This document shows positions 26,832 through 35,031 of a stretch of DNA of 64,000 nucleotides, piece after piece. This DNA comes from Laribacter hongkongensis DSM 14985 (GTDB taxonomy: Bacteria; Pseudomonadota; Gammaproteobacteria; Burkholderiales; Aquaspirillaceae): NCBI RefSeq assembly GCF_000423285.1, contig NZ_AUHR01000006.1, positions 173,089-237,088 of the forward strand. The letters run 5' to 3'. The translations under genes were made by a program, and so were the position numbers. Under the pieces are notes generated by a model. The model made no database searches, was not told the origin of the DNA, and was given only the letters and a program-made list of their open reading frames with translations. Position 1 is the stretch's first letter. Every line of letters begins with the position of its first letter.

Positions 26832-27146
26832 TGAGTGAAAATACAACAAATCAAAGAGATAAGCGTTTTTTTGCTCCGCAAAACCATGGTGAGAGCACCT
26901 CTGAAAGTCAATAACGGCGGGGGGCGTTATTTTTTTGCGGAGCAAATAACCCTTCCATAATTCGTACCCTATGCGTCAGCTTTCGACCCAAACCGGGAGT
27001 AACGTTTTCCGAAAAGCAGACATTCAACACTCAAGTTCAACGACAGCGGAATACTCTGTATGTAGGACACCAATTGGCATGTGACTGTAATGAAAATTAT
27101 ATGGTGAAGTGCTACCAAACCATTCCCGCCGCAAATTTTATTATTG
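26832..27146. other. Island left end, non-coding
   Basis: No gene was found. It holds two copies of an odd palindrome, TTGCTCCGCAA (26871-26881) and TTGCGGAGCAA (26935-26945), each set in T/A runs. The remainder is AT-richer sequence up to the ATPase stop. The palindromes recur at the other end of the island. Confidence 0.5.
26871..26945. repeat. TTGC-N3-GCAA palindromes, left end of island
   Basis: Two 11-base palindromes (26871-26881 and 26935-26945) in inverted orientation: TTGCTCCGCAA and TTGCGGAGCAA. They look like binding sites for a dimeric DNA-binding protein, possibly recombinase arm sites or operators. Confidence 0.6.
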
Positions 27147-28616
27147 TCAGTCTGCGCTGAGGGAAATGGATTTTGAGAGTGAAAAGATACTTTCCGGTTG
27201 AAGATGTTTTCGGAATGCAGGATGAATCTCCCAGTCGTAGCCAAAATCACGAAACTCGGAAGAAATATATCTATTCTCTTCAAAGTACTTTCTTTCAATT
27301 AACCCATCTTTGCCGTGATCTTTTCTTGCTACTAGGAAGTTGATCTTATACATGAATTGAGCCAACTCTTTAGTAGAGGCTTTTTTTCCACTTGAAAATG
27401 TGAATGAGCCTTGCTGGCAAATATTGGCAAGCTTCTTGTTTAGAGAGTCTGTGCTATAGATCCAGCCCATGCCTTCCTTAACTTCCTTAGCTGTTGGCCT
27501 CATGCCTTCAATTAGTCTCTGAATCTGAGGAAGTTCACTCTTGTATTCATTGAACGTATCTTGCGACCGGCCTTGTGAGTACTCTTCGAATATTCCTTCA
27601 AAATCTTCAGTGTAGATTTTATTTTCTTCACGCTCATGAGCGTGCCGTGCAGCCAGAGAGCACAACTTCACTAGGTCTCTAGGTCGTCTCCTGATGAGGG
27701 TCATGAGAATTCTATGTATTGGGGCACTCTCCCATTTCCCTACTCCATTAAATCTTTCCTCCATAATAGGCAATAAAAACTTCGCCAATTCACTTTGTGG
27801 CAATTTTTCTAATTTATCAGGTGGTGTGCGCCCAAAAAACGTCTCCACTCTTTTTGCGAGTAGAGCGAGAATTTCATGATTGGTCCAAGAGAACCAGACA
27901 ACTGACCCTTCGGTTTTGTCTGTAGATTCATCCGATGTACGATACAAAAAATAAACATCAGACCTAAGTGCAACTCTAAACTGAATCCCTGGATATTCAG
28001 TACACATATCAAGAACGGCACTTAAGAGGGCTGATATTCTATTAATCTCATCTTTCTTTGCCGCCCAGCCTCGATCAAGATCATCGATGTATACCCGTAT
28101 TTTTTTCTTCTCCAAAAATCGTTTCGCAATGCTTTCTTTAGTTGGAGCAATATTTACTCCTGCCTTATCAAGCAACCCTGAAATTGAGTCGTGAATCAGG
28201 TTGAGCAACTTTCCACCTGGTTGCGTGAACAGTTGCATTGTTGCATTGTCACCGATTCCAAAATCCTCAAGTACTTTATTTCCAATCACTTGTGAAAGCC
28301 CGGTCTTCCAATCTTTTATACGCTGAAGGAAGTCTATATTACTCTTTGCAATCGCCACAACATCGTCCGGCTTAATGAGGACCGGCAATACTCCATTCAT
28401 ATAGTCTTCATGCATGGCATATCTTATCAGGGCGGATTTTCCAACACCCTTGTGGCCGACGATAATTCTCAAAGGAAGGTCTGCCGTAACTCGGCTATAA
28501 ACTTTACCCTTAAAGTAATATTCCCGAAGTCGCTCAATGTTTTCGTAATCAGCAGCCTCGTTGCCAAAAAGTTTTTCTATTGTCGCATCATCAAAGGTTA
28601 TTATATTCTGGTTCAT
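27147..28616 (-). CDS. P-loop ATPase, Sll1717-like family; candidate defence protein
   Basis: A 489-residue STAND/KAP-like NTPase. The N-terminus has LFGNEAADYENIERL (about 16-30), typical of Sll1717-family ATPases. It is followed by Walker A GHKGVGKS (54-61), Walker B VYIDDLDR (175-182), a sensor-like RVALRSD (214-220), and RRRPRDLVKL (309-318) as a possible sensor-2 Arg. The C-terminal 120 residues look like a winged helix plus a basic tail. There are no membrane helices and no recognised nuclease motif. The gene is clearly AT-richer than its surroundings and is the only cargo gene of a tRNA island. Related P-loop ATPases are often found in defence islands, so phage defence is a reasonable guess but is not shown. 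The ATG at 28616 has a weak GAGAA site; an upstream in-frame ATG is less likely. Confidence 0.8.
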   Translation of the reverse strand: MNQNIITFDDATIEKLFGNEAADYENIERLREYYFKGKVYSRVTADLPLRIIVGHKGVGKSALIRYAMHEDYMNGVLPVLIKPDDVVAIAKSNIDFLQRIKDWKTGLSQVIGNKVLEDFGIGDNATMQLFTQPGGKLLNLIHDSISGLLDKAGVNIAPTKESIAKRFLEKKKIRVYIDDLDRGWAAKKDEINRISALLSAVLDMCTEYPGIQFRVALRSDVYFLYRTSDESTDKTEGSVVWFSWTNHEILALLAKRVETFFGRTPPDKLEKLPQSELAKFLLPIMEERFNGVGKWESAPIHRILMTLIRRRPRDLVKLCSLAARHAHEREENKIYTEDFEGIFEEYSQGRSQDTFNEYKSELPQIQRLIEGMRPTAKEVKEGMGWIYSTDSLNKKLANICQQGSFTFSSGKKASTKELAQFMYKINFLVARKDHGKDGLIERKYFEENRYISSEFRDFGYDWEIHPAFRKHLQPESIFSLSKSISLSAD

Positions 28617-28669
28617 ATCTTGTTCTCGGCGGGATGTTTGGTGCTGTTCTGGATTACCGGGCAAGCCGT

Positions 28670-28683
28670 GCATATTAATATGC
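28670..28683. promoter_or_regulatory. Perfect 14-bp palindrome in the ATPase leader
   Basis: GCATATTAATATGC is its own complement. It lies between the predicted -10 (28729-28734) and the ATPase start codon (28616), about 40-50 bases into the transcript. It is a likely operator for a dimeric repressor, which could be the ATPase's own winged helix or a host protein. Confidence 0.55.
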
Positions 28684-28728
28684 TTAGGTCACTTGCAGTC
28701 TCATGGAGAAAATTCCAAGTCATGCGCA

Positions 28729-28758
28729 ATCATACGGACGGCACCAGAAAAGGATCAA
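28729..28758 (-). promoter_or_regulatory. Promoter of the ATPase gene
   Basis: On the minus strand: -35 TTGATC (28753-28758), 18-base spacer, -10 TATGAT (28729-28734). The predicted start near 28722 gives a leader of about 105 bases. The IS left end begins 15 bases upstream of the -35, so the promoter is intact. Confidence 0.6.
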
Positions 28759-28772
28759 GATTTTGCATGCTA

Positions 28773-30100
28773 GCAGGCCGTTGAAATACTGGCGTCTCGA
28801 ACCCCGATCAGCGACGATGCAGGCAAACACTCCAGATGGAAGGACGCAGAATGCGCGGAGCGGACGGTTATAACGAAGCCTTGTTCAGCACCATCCGGCT
28901 TGAGGAATTCGTTCCCGCCAACCATCCGCTGCGACCTGTCCGGACCTGGCTCAACGAAGCCCTGGCCCGTATGGATGCCCGCTTCTCGGTAATGTACAAG
29001 GCCGATGTCAAAGGCGGACGACCAAGCATCGCACCCGAGAAACTGATGCGAGCCATGATGCTGCAGGTGCTGTACAGCATTCGCAGCGAGCGACTGCTCG
29101 TCGAGCAGATTTCCTACAACCTGCTGTTCCGCTGGTTTGTGGGCCTGTCGATTGAAGACACGGTGTGGCACCACTCTGTCTTCAGCAAGAACCGTAACCG
29201 GCTGATTGCCTTTGATGCTGTCACCGAATTGTTCAATGCCACCGTCGAGATGGCGGCGTCGCAAGGATTGCTGTCGGGCGAGCACTTCAGCGTCGACGGC
29301 ACCCTGATCCAGGCCTGGGCCAGCCACAAGAGCCTACGGCGAAAGGATGGCAGCGATGATGACCGGCCACCGGGCAACTGGCATGGCGAGAAGCGCAGTA
29401 ATGCCACCCATGCTTCCGTGACCGATCCCGGGAGCAGGCTGTACCGCAAGAGCAGCGTGGCCCCGGCCCAGCTGAGTTACCTCGGCCATGTCCTGACCGA
29501 CAACCGGCACGGCCTGGTGGTCAATGTGCGGGCCAGCACCGCTGACGGTTACGCCGAACGTGAGGAGGCAGCCACCCTACTGGCTGATGTCTGCCGACCG
29601 GATGCCCGCGTCACGGTCGGGGCCGACAGGAACTACGACACACGAGGCTTCGTCAGTGCCTGCCGGAAGATGAACGTGACGCCGCATGTGGCGCGTAATA
29701 CACGGCGAAAGGGAGGCAGTGCCATCGATGGCCGAACCACACGCCATCGCGGCTACGCCATGAGCCAGCGCCGGCGCAAATGCATCGAGCAGTGCTTTGG
29801 CTGGGGCAAAACCATCAGCCCGATCCGTCAGGTGATGGTGCGGGGTTTGGCAAAGGTGGATCAGTTACTGACGCTGACGATGGCGGCGTACAACCTGACG
29901 CGGCTGCGGACGTTGGCCGCATTGCGTCCGCAGCTGTCGTGAGTGGGGCAATACCGGGGAAATCCACCGCCAAAGTGCCATCTGATGGCGGATTCTGGCT
30001 TGAATTGGCCGGGGAAACGGCAACTGGGGACAATCAAGGCTGGGTCATGCGTAAGCAAAAACAGGAATACGCTCGGCTGACGGGTATTTCAACAGCCTGC
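28773..30100 (+). mobile_element. Complete IS5-superfamily insertion sequence, 1328 bp
   Basis: 17-base terminal inverted repeats with one mismatch: left GCAGGCCGTTGAAATAC (28773-28789), right GTATTTCAACAGCCTGC (30084-30100). It is flanked by TA on each side (28771-28772 and 30101-30102), fitting a short target duplication. It encodes one full-length transposase. It inserted into the island just upstream of the ATPase promoter. Confidence 0.9.
28836..29942 (+). CDS. IS5-family DDE transposase
   Basis: A 368-residue transposase. An N-terminal DUF772-like domain (LEEFVPANHPLRPVRTWLNE, RPSIAPEKLMRAMMLQVLY) is followed by the DDE core. FSVDGTLIQAWAS supplies the first Asp, TVGADRNYDTRGF the second, and the late IEQCFGWGK region the Glu. 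There are no stops or frameshifts, so the element may be active. The start could instead be the ATG five codons downstream (MRGADGYNE). Confidence 0.92.
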   Translation: MEGRRMRGADGYNEALFSTIRLEEFVPANHPLRPVRTWLNEALARMDARFSVMYKADVKGGRPSIAPEKLMRAMMLQVLYSIRSERLLVEQISYNLLFRWFVGLSIEDTVWHHSVFSKNRNRLIAFDAVTELFNATVEMAASQGLLSGEHFSVDGTLIQAWASHKSLRRKDGSDDDRPPGNWHGEKRSNATHASVTDPGSRLYRKSSVAPAQLSYLGHVLTDNRHGLVVNVRASTADGYAEREEAATLLADVCRPDARVTVGADRNYDTRGFVSACRKMNVTPHVARNTRRKGGSAIDGRTTRHRGYAMSQRRRKCIEQCFGWGKTISPIRQVMVRGLAKVDQLLTLTMAAYNLTRLRTLAALRPQLS

Positions 30101-30102
30101 TA

Positions 30103-30417
30103 AGAGCATTTTCGCGCGGAGGCCCGGTTACCAAAGTCCTGTCATACGCACATCCCTAGTGTCGGCTTTCAGGATGGTTCCTAGTAGGCCGCTCATGGAC
30201 GAAAGCCGCTAATCCCAAGTCGCTAGCATAATGGCATTTTTGAGCCTTTCCAGACTCAAATTGGTTTTGGCTTGATGAAGAACAGGCGAATGGCAAAAAT
30301 GGTTTTGCGGAGCAAATTTCCGTCTAGTCGTGCAGGTAACTTATTGATAGAAAATACTTAGATTTTCCAGAGGGGAGAAAATTGCGAAGCATGCTCCGCA
30401 ATTGCGAAGCAAAGCAA
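30103..30417. other. Island right end, non-coding, with repeats
   Basis: No gene is seen. TTGCGGAGCAA recurs at 30305-30315. A cluster at 30382-30412 holds TTGCGAAGCA, TGCTCCGCAA and TTGCGAAGCAA spaced about ten bases centre to centre. ATTGCGAAGCA is a direct repeat (30381-30391 and 30401-30411). Confidence 0.5.
30305..30412. repeat. TTGC-N3-GCAA palindromes, right end of island
   Basis: One isolated copy (30305-30315) and three adjacent copies (30382-30391, 30392-30401, 30402-30412). The close spacing of about one helical turn suggests cooperative protein binding near the tRNA attachment site. Confidence 0.6.
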
Positions 30418-30445
30418 AAGGGGTTACGTTTGCACGTAACCCCTT
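30418..30445 (-). terminator. Terminator now serving tRNA-Met
   Basis: A 12-bp perfect stem (30418-30429 with 30434-30445), 4-base loop. On the minus strand it is followed by TTTTGCTTTG. It lies 6 bases past the tRNA CCA and appears to be island-borne, replacing the native terminator now displaced to 26739. Confidence 0.85.
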
Positions 30446-30451
30446 GAATAC

Positions 30452-30528
<77 letters not shown>

Positions 30529-31248
30529 GTATTTCCCCCGTTTGGGAGAGCCCGAATATTAGAGAGGCACCGGTTGCCTGTCAACACCCTCACGCAAAAA
30601 ATTCACGCACGGCGCCCGGCCGGTAGTACCGGCCCGGTCTGCGCCCGGACCTGTCCGCCAGCCTTGCGCCGAGACCCTCTCTGCAATCACCGATGCCGGA
30701 CTCCCGATACTTCATGACAGAAGCGGCACAACGGCAGACTGCCGGCGTGACCAGACCCGCATCCGCACCAGCCGCCTGCATAAGCCGGCAGACATGCCAG
30801 AAAACCACTTGCCCGGACCGGCATTGGCACCAACCACACATGCGGATACCTGCCTAACAGCAATGCAGCCCGCACCCCGGCACATGCCCGCGCCTGGAAC
30901 CAACGAAAAACAGACGGGTTGCCGGGCACCGGCCAGACCAGAGCGTGTGTCATGCATGGCACTTCACTTAGGGCAATGCCAAAGAGGCCGGCTTGCCGGA
31001 AATGACCATCCACCGTCCACCCGAACCAACAGCACAATGCAATTAAAATATTGATTAGCAACGTATTTTTGTCTTGACATTGACGTTTACTGCATGACTT
31101 TTGCTTACATTGGTAAAACACGAAGTAAACATCAGTACTTGATTATTTAATTTGTGAATAACGGGTCATACAGTCCGGAGGCATCAAGCAGGCAAGCCGG
31201 TCGCCACTCTCCGCCCGGCCGGCCTGCGCCAGTCCAACGGAGAAAACC
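30529..31248. other. Gene-free stretch; AT-rich promoter zone upstream of orr
   Basis: From 30530 to about 31020 the sequence is GC-rich and holds no gene I can support. From 31035 to 31165 it becomes AT-rich, with TTGACA at 31074-31079 and TTGATTATTTAA at 31139-31150. This is probably the regulatory region for the racemase-antiporter pair, but the exact -10 is not clear. Confidence 0.45.
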
Positions 31249-32319
31249 ATGTCCCAAACCATGCCCTGCCTGTTTGTCGATCTGCCCGTAGTACGCGCCA
31301 ACACCCGGGCGATGGTGGAACTGTGCCATGCCTCCGGCATTCGCCCGGTCGGCATCACCAAACTCGCCTGCGGCGCACACCCGGTCGCCGAAGCCCTGAT
31401 CGACGGCGGCATCGACATCATCGGCGACTCGCGCATCGGCAACCTGGAAAAACTCCAGGACCTGCCCGCCCGCAAGCTGCTGCTGCGCATCCCGTCGGTC
31501 AGCCGGGCAGTGGACGTGGTGCGTTACGCTGACCTGTCGCTCAACTCCGAACCACACACGGTACGGGCCCTGTCCGCCGCTGCCATCGCACTGGGACGCA
31601 CGCACGGCGTGATCGTCATGCATGACCTCGGCGACCTGCGCGAAGGCTGCTTCAGCGCCGACGACACCGTTGCACTGGCCCGGCTGGTCACCGAGCTGCC
31701 GGGGCTGGAGCTGGAAGGACTGGGCACCAACCTCGCCTGCTATGGCGGCGTCGAGCCCACCACCGAAAACCAGCAGCAGCTGGTGGATCTGGCACGCCGG
31801 ATCGAACGCGAACTGGGCGTGCAGCTACGCACGATTTCCGGCGCCAGCTCGGCCGCCCTGCCGCTGCTGCTGCGCGGCGGCCTGCCCGCCGGCATCAACC
31901 AGCTGCGGCTGGGCGCATCGCTGCTGATGGGCATCGGCCTCAACGACGACCCGATCCCCGGCACCCGGCAGGACACCATGCGGCTGGCCGTCGAAATCGT
32001 CGAACTCAAGTTCAAGCCCTCGGTGCCGGTCAACTCCACCGCACTGGACGCCTTCGGCCACAAGCCGGAATTCGAGGACCTCGGCATCCGCCAGCGCGCC
32101 ATCTGCGCCATCGGCAAGCAGGACGTCAACTTTGCCGACCTGACTCCGCTGGACCCGGCCGTCCGCATCATCGGCGGCAGCTCGGACCACCTGATCGTCG
32201 ATGTCACCGACGCCAGCCAGCCCTGCCAGGTGGGCGACGCGCTGTATTTCTCCCTCAGCTACGGCGGCGCCCTGCAATGCATGACCTCCGAGTACGTGCG
32301 CAAAGAATTTCTTCACTAA
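31249..32319 (+). CDS. orr: Ornithine racemase (alanine-racemase-fold PLP enzyme)
   Basis: A 356-residue PLP enzyme of the alanine/ornithine racemase group. The PLP Lys is in GITKLACG (about residue 39). Other family segments are IGDSRIGNLEKL, GLGTNLACYG, ISGASSAALPLL and LRLGASLLMGIG. Clostridial Orr interconverts L- and D-ornithine. Here it lies 40 bases upstream of an ArcD-type antiporter, which supports an ornithine or arginine substrate. The D-ornithine degradation genes (oraSE, ord, ort) are not nearby, so the purpose of D-ornithine is open. Confidence 0.82.
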   Translation: MSQTMPCLFVDLPVVRANTRAMVELCHASGIRPVGITKLACGAHPVAEALIDGGIDIIGDSRIGNLEKLQDLPARKLLLRIPSVSRAVDVVRYADLSLNSEPHTVRALSAAAIALGRTHGVIVMHDLGDLREGCFSADDTVALARLVTELPGLELEGLGTNLACYGGVEPTTENQQQLVDLARRIERELGVQLRTISGASSAALPLLLRGGLPAGINQLRLGASLLMGIGLNDDPIPGTRQDTMRLAVEIVELKFKPSVPVNSTALDAFGHKPEFEDLGIRQRAICAIGKQDVNFADLTPLDPAVRIIGGSSDHLIVDVTDASQPCQVGDALYFSLSYGGALQCMTSEYVRKEFLH

Positions 32320-32359
32320 GCGTTTTGATCCGGATTTTTCCGCCTGAAAGGAAAGCATC

Positions 32360-33838
32360 ATGACCGAACTCGTCCATGGCGCCAGCGCCGTGCCGCCCGC
32401 CGCGGCGGCTCCCGCTGCTGCGGCCCCCAAACTCAAGCTCGGCGCGCTGACGGCCCTGGTGGTCAGTGCCCTGATCGCCGCCGGCATTTTCTCGCTGCCG
32501 CAAAACATGGCCGCATCGGCCGGCGCCGGCGCCATCATGATCGGCTGGGGCATCACCTTTGTCGGCATGCTGATGCTGGCCTTCGTGTTCCAGACCCTCG
32601 CCAACCGCAAGCCGGAAGTCGAAGGCGGCGTGTACGGCTATGCCCGTGCCGGTTTCGGCCCCTACATGGGCTTCAACTCGGCCTGGGGTTACTGGATCTC
32701 GGCGTGGATCGGCAACGTGTCCTACTACGTGGTGATCTTCTCGGCACTCGGCTCGTTTTCCTCGATGGGCTTCTTCGGTGACGGCAACACCCTGCCGGCC
32801 ATCCTGTGCTCGTCGGCCCTGCTGTGGGGCTATCACGCACTGATCTGCCGCGGCATCCAGGGTGCAGCGCTGATCAACATCATCACCACCGTAGCCAAGC
32901 TGATCCCGCTGGCACTGTTCCTGGTGCTGGTGGTGGTGGCCTTCCGCATCGAAACCTTTACCCTGGATTTCTGGGGCCGTCCGGAACTCGGCAGCCTCGT
33001 CGACCAGGTCAAGAGCACCATGCTGGTGACGACCTGGGTGTTCATCGGCATCGAAGGCGCATCGATCTTCTCCAGCCGCGCCGAAAAGATGGCCGACGTC
33101 GGCAAGGCCACCATGATCGGGTTTGCCCTGTCCATCCTGCTGTTCGTCGCCGTGTCGATGCTGTCGCTGGGCGTGCTGTCGCAGCCGGAACTGGCCGCCC
33201 TGAAAAACCCGTCCACCGCCGGCGTGCTCAAGGCTGCCGTGGGTGACTGGGGTGCAGCACTGATGAATGCCGGTCTGGTGATTTCGGTCGGCGGTGCCCT
33301 GCTGGCCTGGACCCTGCTGGCTGCCGAAGTGCCCTACCTCGCCGGCAAGGACGGCACCATGCCGGCCTTCCTCGGCAAGACCAACGCCAAGGGTGCGCCG
33401 GTCAACGCGCTGCTGCTCACCAACGGCCTCGTGCAGCTGTTCCTGATCATCACCCTCTTCAACGGCTCGGCCTATCTGGACCTGCTGCTGCTGGCCACCT
33501 CGATGATCCTGATCCCCTACCTGCTGTGCGCGCTCTACGCCGTCAAGATCGCCGTGCGCGGCGAAGGCTACGACGGCGACCTGCGGGCGGCCGGCAAGGA
33601 CAAGCTGATTGCGCTGCTGGGTTCGGTCTACGGCTGCTGGCTGCTGTACGCCGCCGGCCCGAAATACCTGCTGCTGTCGATGGTGCTGTACGCCCCGGGC
33701 ATCCTGTTCTACATCAAGGCCCGCCGTGAGCAGGGTGGCGTGCTGTTCACCCGCAACGAGCTGGTGCTGGCCGGCGTGGCCGTAATCCTTGGCCTGATCG
33801 CGGCATTCCAGCTGGCGACCGGCGCCCTGACCATCTAA
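32360..33838 (+). CDS. arcD: Arginine/ornithine antiporter, ArcD/APC family
   Basis: A 492-residue permease with about 13 membrane helices after an Ala/Pro-rich cytoplasmic N-terminus. Markers of the basic amino acid antiporter (APA) group are LSALIAAGIFSLP-like SALIAAGIFSLPQNM, NRKPEVEGGVYGYARAGFG, and WVFIGIEGASIFSSRAEK. The usual partner is the arginine deiminase pathway; here it is paired with a racemase. It has a strong AAAGGAAAG ribosome-binding site and a perfect terminator downstream. Confidence 0.88.
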   Translation: MTELVHGASAVPPAAAAPAAAAPKLKLGALTALVVSALIAAGIFSLPQNMAASAGAGAIMIGWGITFVGMLMLAFVFQTLANRKPEVEGGVYGYARAGFGPYMGFNSAWGYWISAWIGNVSYYVVIFSALGSFSSMGFFGDGNTLPAILCSSALLWGYHALICRGIQGAALINIITTVAKLIPLALFLVLVVVAFRIETFTLDFWGRPELGSLVDQVKSTMLVTTWVFIGIEGASIFSSRAEKMADVGKATMIGFALSILLFVAVSMLSLGVLSQPELAALKNPSTAGVLKAAVGDWGAALMNAGLVISVGGALLAWTLLAAEVPYLAGKDGTMPAFLGKTNAKGAPVNALLLTNGLVQLFLIITLFNGSAYLDLLLLATSMILIPYLLCALYAVKIAVRGEGYDGDLRAAGKDKLIALLGSVYGCWLLYAAGPKYLLLSMVLYAPGILFYIKARREQGGVLFTRNELVLAGVAVILGLIAAFQLATGALTI

Positions 33839-33887
33839 CCTGCCCTGTATTGCTCGATTCTTCAGACGCTCTCCGAATTGCGTTCTG

Positions 33888-33914
33888 CCCCACGGCCTGC
33901 CGTGGGGTTTTTTT
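33888..33914 (+). terminator. Terminator of the orr-arcD unit
   Basis: CCCCACGG (33888-33895) and CCGTGGGG (33900-33907) form a perfect stem followed by seven Ts. Confidence 0.93.
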
Positions 33915-33950
33915 CTGTCCGGCCCTGCCATCCGCCCGGCATGACCGGAG

Positions 33951-33956
33951 TATAAT
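33951..33956 (+). promoter_or_regulatory. -10 box upstream of the LysR gene
   Basis: A perfect TATAAT lies 40-45 bases before the LysR start, just past the arcD terminator. No good -35 was found at the usual distance, so activator dependence is possible. Confidence 0.45.
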
Positions 33957-34001
33957 AAAACACTAATCTACGGTGTTTTCGCCAGATTCCTGAGGGTGGA
34001 T

Positions 34002-34910
34002 GTGCGTCTGAACCAGTTTGACCTGCGGTTGTTGCAGATTTTTACCGTGATTGTCGACTGCGGCGGTTTTTCGGCGGCGCAGGTGCGCTTGGGCATGAGC
34101 CAGTCAACCATCAGCGGCAAGATGAGCGACCTGGAAACCCGGCTGGGCGTGCGCCTGTGCCAGCGTGGCCGCAGCGGTTTTCGCCTGACACCGGAGGGTG
34201 AAGCGGTCTACCAGGAAACCCTGCGCTTCCTGCGCCGGGTAGACGAATACGAAAGCCGGGTCGGCCAGCTGCGCGGCCAGATCAACGGCCATGTGGACAT
34301 CGGCGTGGTCGACACCATCGCCATGAATCCGCTGTGCCGGTTGCCGGCAGCACTGGCCGGATTCCGGCAGCGCTATCCGGAGGTGACGCTGACGCTGGAA
34401 GTGCTCGCCACCAGCGACATCGAGGCCGGACTGTTGCAGGGCCGGCTCCAGCTCGGCCTGTGCTCCAGCGACCAGGAGCGTCCCGGCCTGCTGTACCTGC
34501 CGTTGTTCCGCGAGCGCCAGCGCCTGTATGCCGCCCCCGGTCATCCGGTGTTCTGCCGCACCACGCCACCGTGCCAGCGCCAGGACCTGCTGCCCTATGC
34601 GCTGGCCGGACGCGGGCAGCCGGACATCACGCCGCTCGACGAAAACGACGGCTACCGCACGCCGGTACAGTCAGCCTCGATGGAAGGCACGGCGCTGCTG
34701 CTGCTGGCTGGCGAGCTGATCGGCTACCTGCCCGAGCACTTTGCCGCGCCGTGGGTGGCCAGCGGGGCACTGCGCTGCATCGACCTGCCGGAGCTCGACT
34801 ACTACCCGGCCTTTACCCTGACCCGCCTGCGTTACGGGACGCCCGCACAGGCCACCCGGCTGCTGGAGGAGGCGATCCTGGCCGAACACGTGGCCGCAGC
34901 CAGCGATTGA
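34002..34910 (+). CDS. LysR-family transcriptional regulator
   Basis: A 302-residue LTTR. The N-terminal helix-turn-helix reads [21 protein letters not shown]...[19 protein letters not shown]. The effector domain follows, with [20 protein letters not shown] and a pocket segment near [23 protein letters not shown] start at 34002 fits the TGAGGG site six bases upstream; a GTG at 33996 is too close to it. It follows orr-arcD on the same strand and is a likely regulator of them, by position only. Confidence 0.85.
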   Translation: MRLNQFDLRLLQIFTVIVDCGGFSAAQVRLGMSQSTISGKMSDLETRLGVRLCQRGRSGFRLTPEGEAVYQETLRFLRRVDEYESRVGQLRGQINGHVDIGVVDTIAMNPLCRLPAALAGFRQRYPEVTLTLEVLATSDIEAGLLQGRLQLGLCSSDQERPGLLYLPLFRERQRLYAAPGHPVFCRTTPPCQRQDLLPYALAGRGQPDITPLDENDGYRTPVQSASMEGTALLLLAGELIGYLPEHFAAPWVASGALRCIDLPELDYYPAFTLTRLRYGTPAQATRLLEEAILAEHVAAASD

Positions 34911-34990
34911 GGCGGCAACCACCGTCGCTTTGACGGTGGCGAAGGCAGGGCGCGATGTTACAATCGTGGCAAGCGATTCATTTCCCAACA

Positions 34991-35017
34991 AAAAACCGGC
35001 GCACGGCGTCGGTTTTT
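34991..35017 (+). terminator. Hairpin between the LysR gene and miaB
   Basis: AAAAACCG (34991-34998) pairs with CGGTTTTT (35010-35017), followed by GGCTTTT. It is probably the LysR terminator. A second perfect 8-bp stem without T-run lies at 34919-34939. TACAAT at 34959-34964 could be a miaB -10, but then the terminator would lie within the miaB leader. Confidence 0.65.
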
Positions 35018-35031
35018 GGCTTTTGCCCCTC

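Noticed and set aside
26520..26834. A 104-codon frame crossing the terminator and the tRNA fragment
   Set aside because: It runs through a 17-bp terminator hairpin and tRNA sequence, so it is not a gene.
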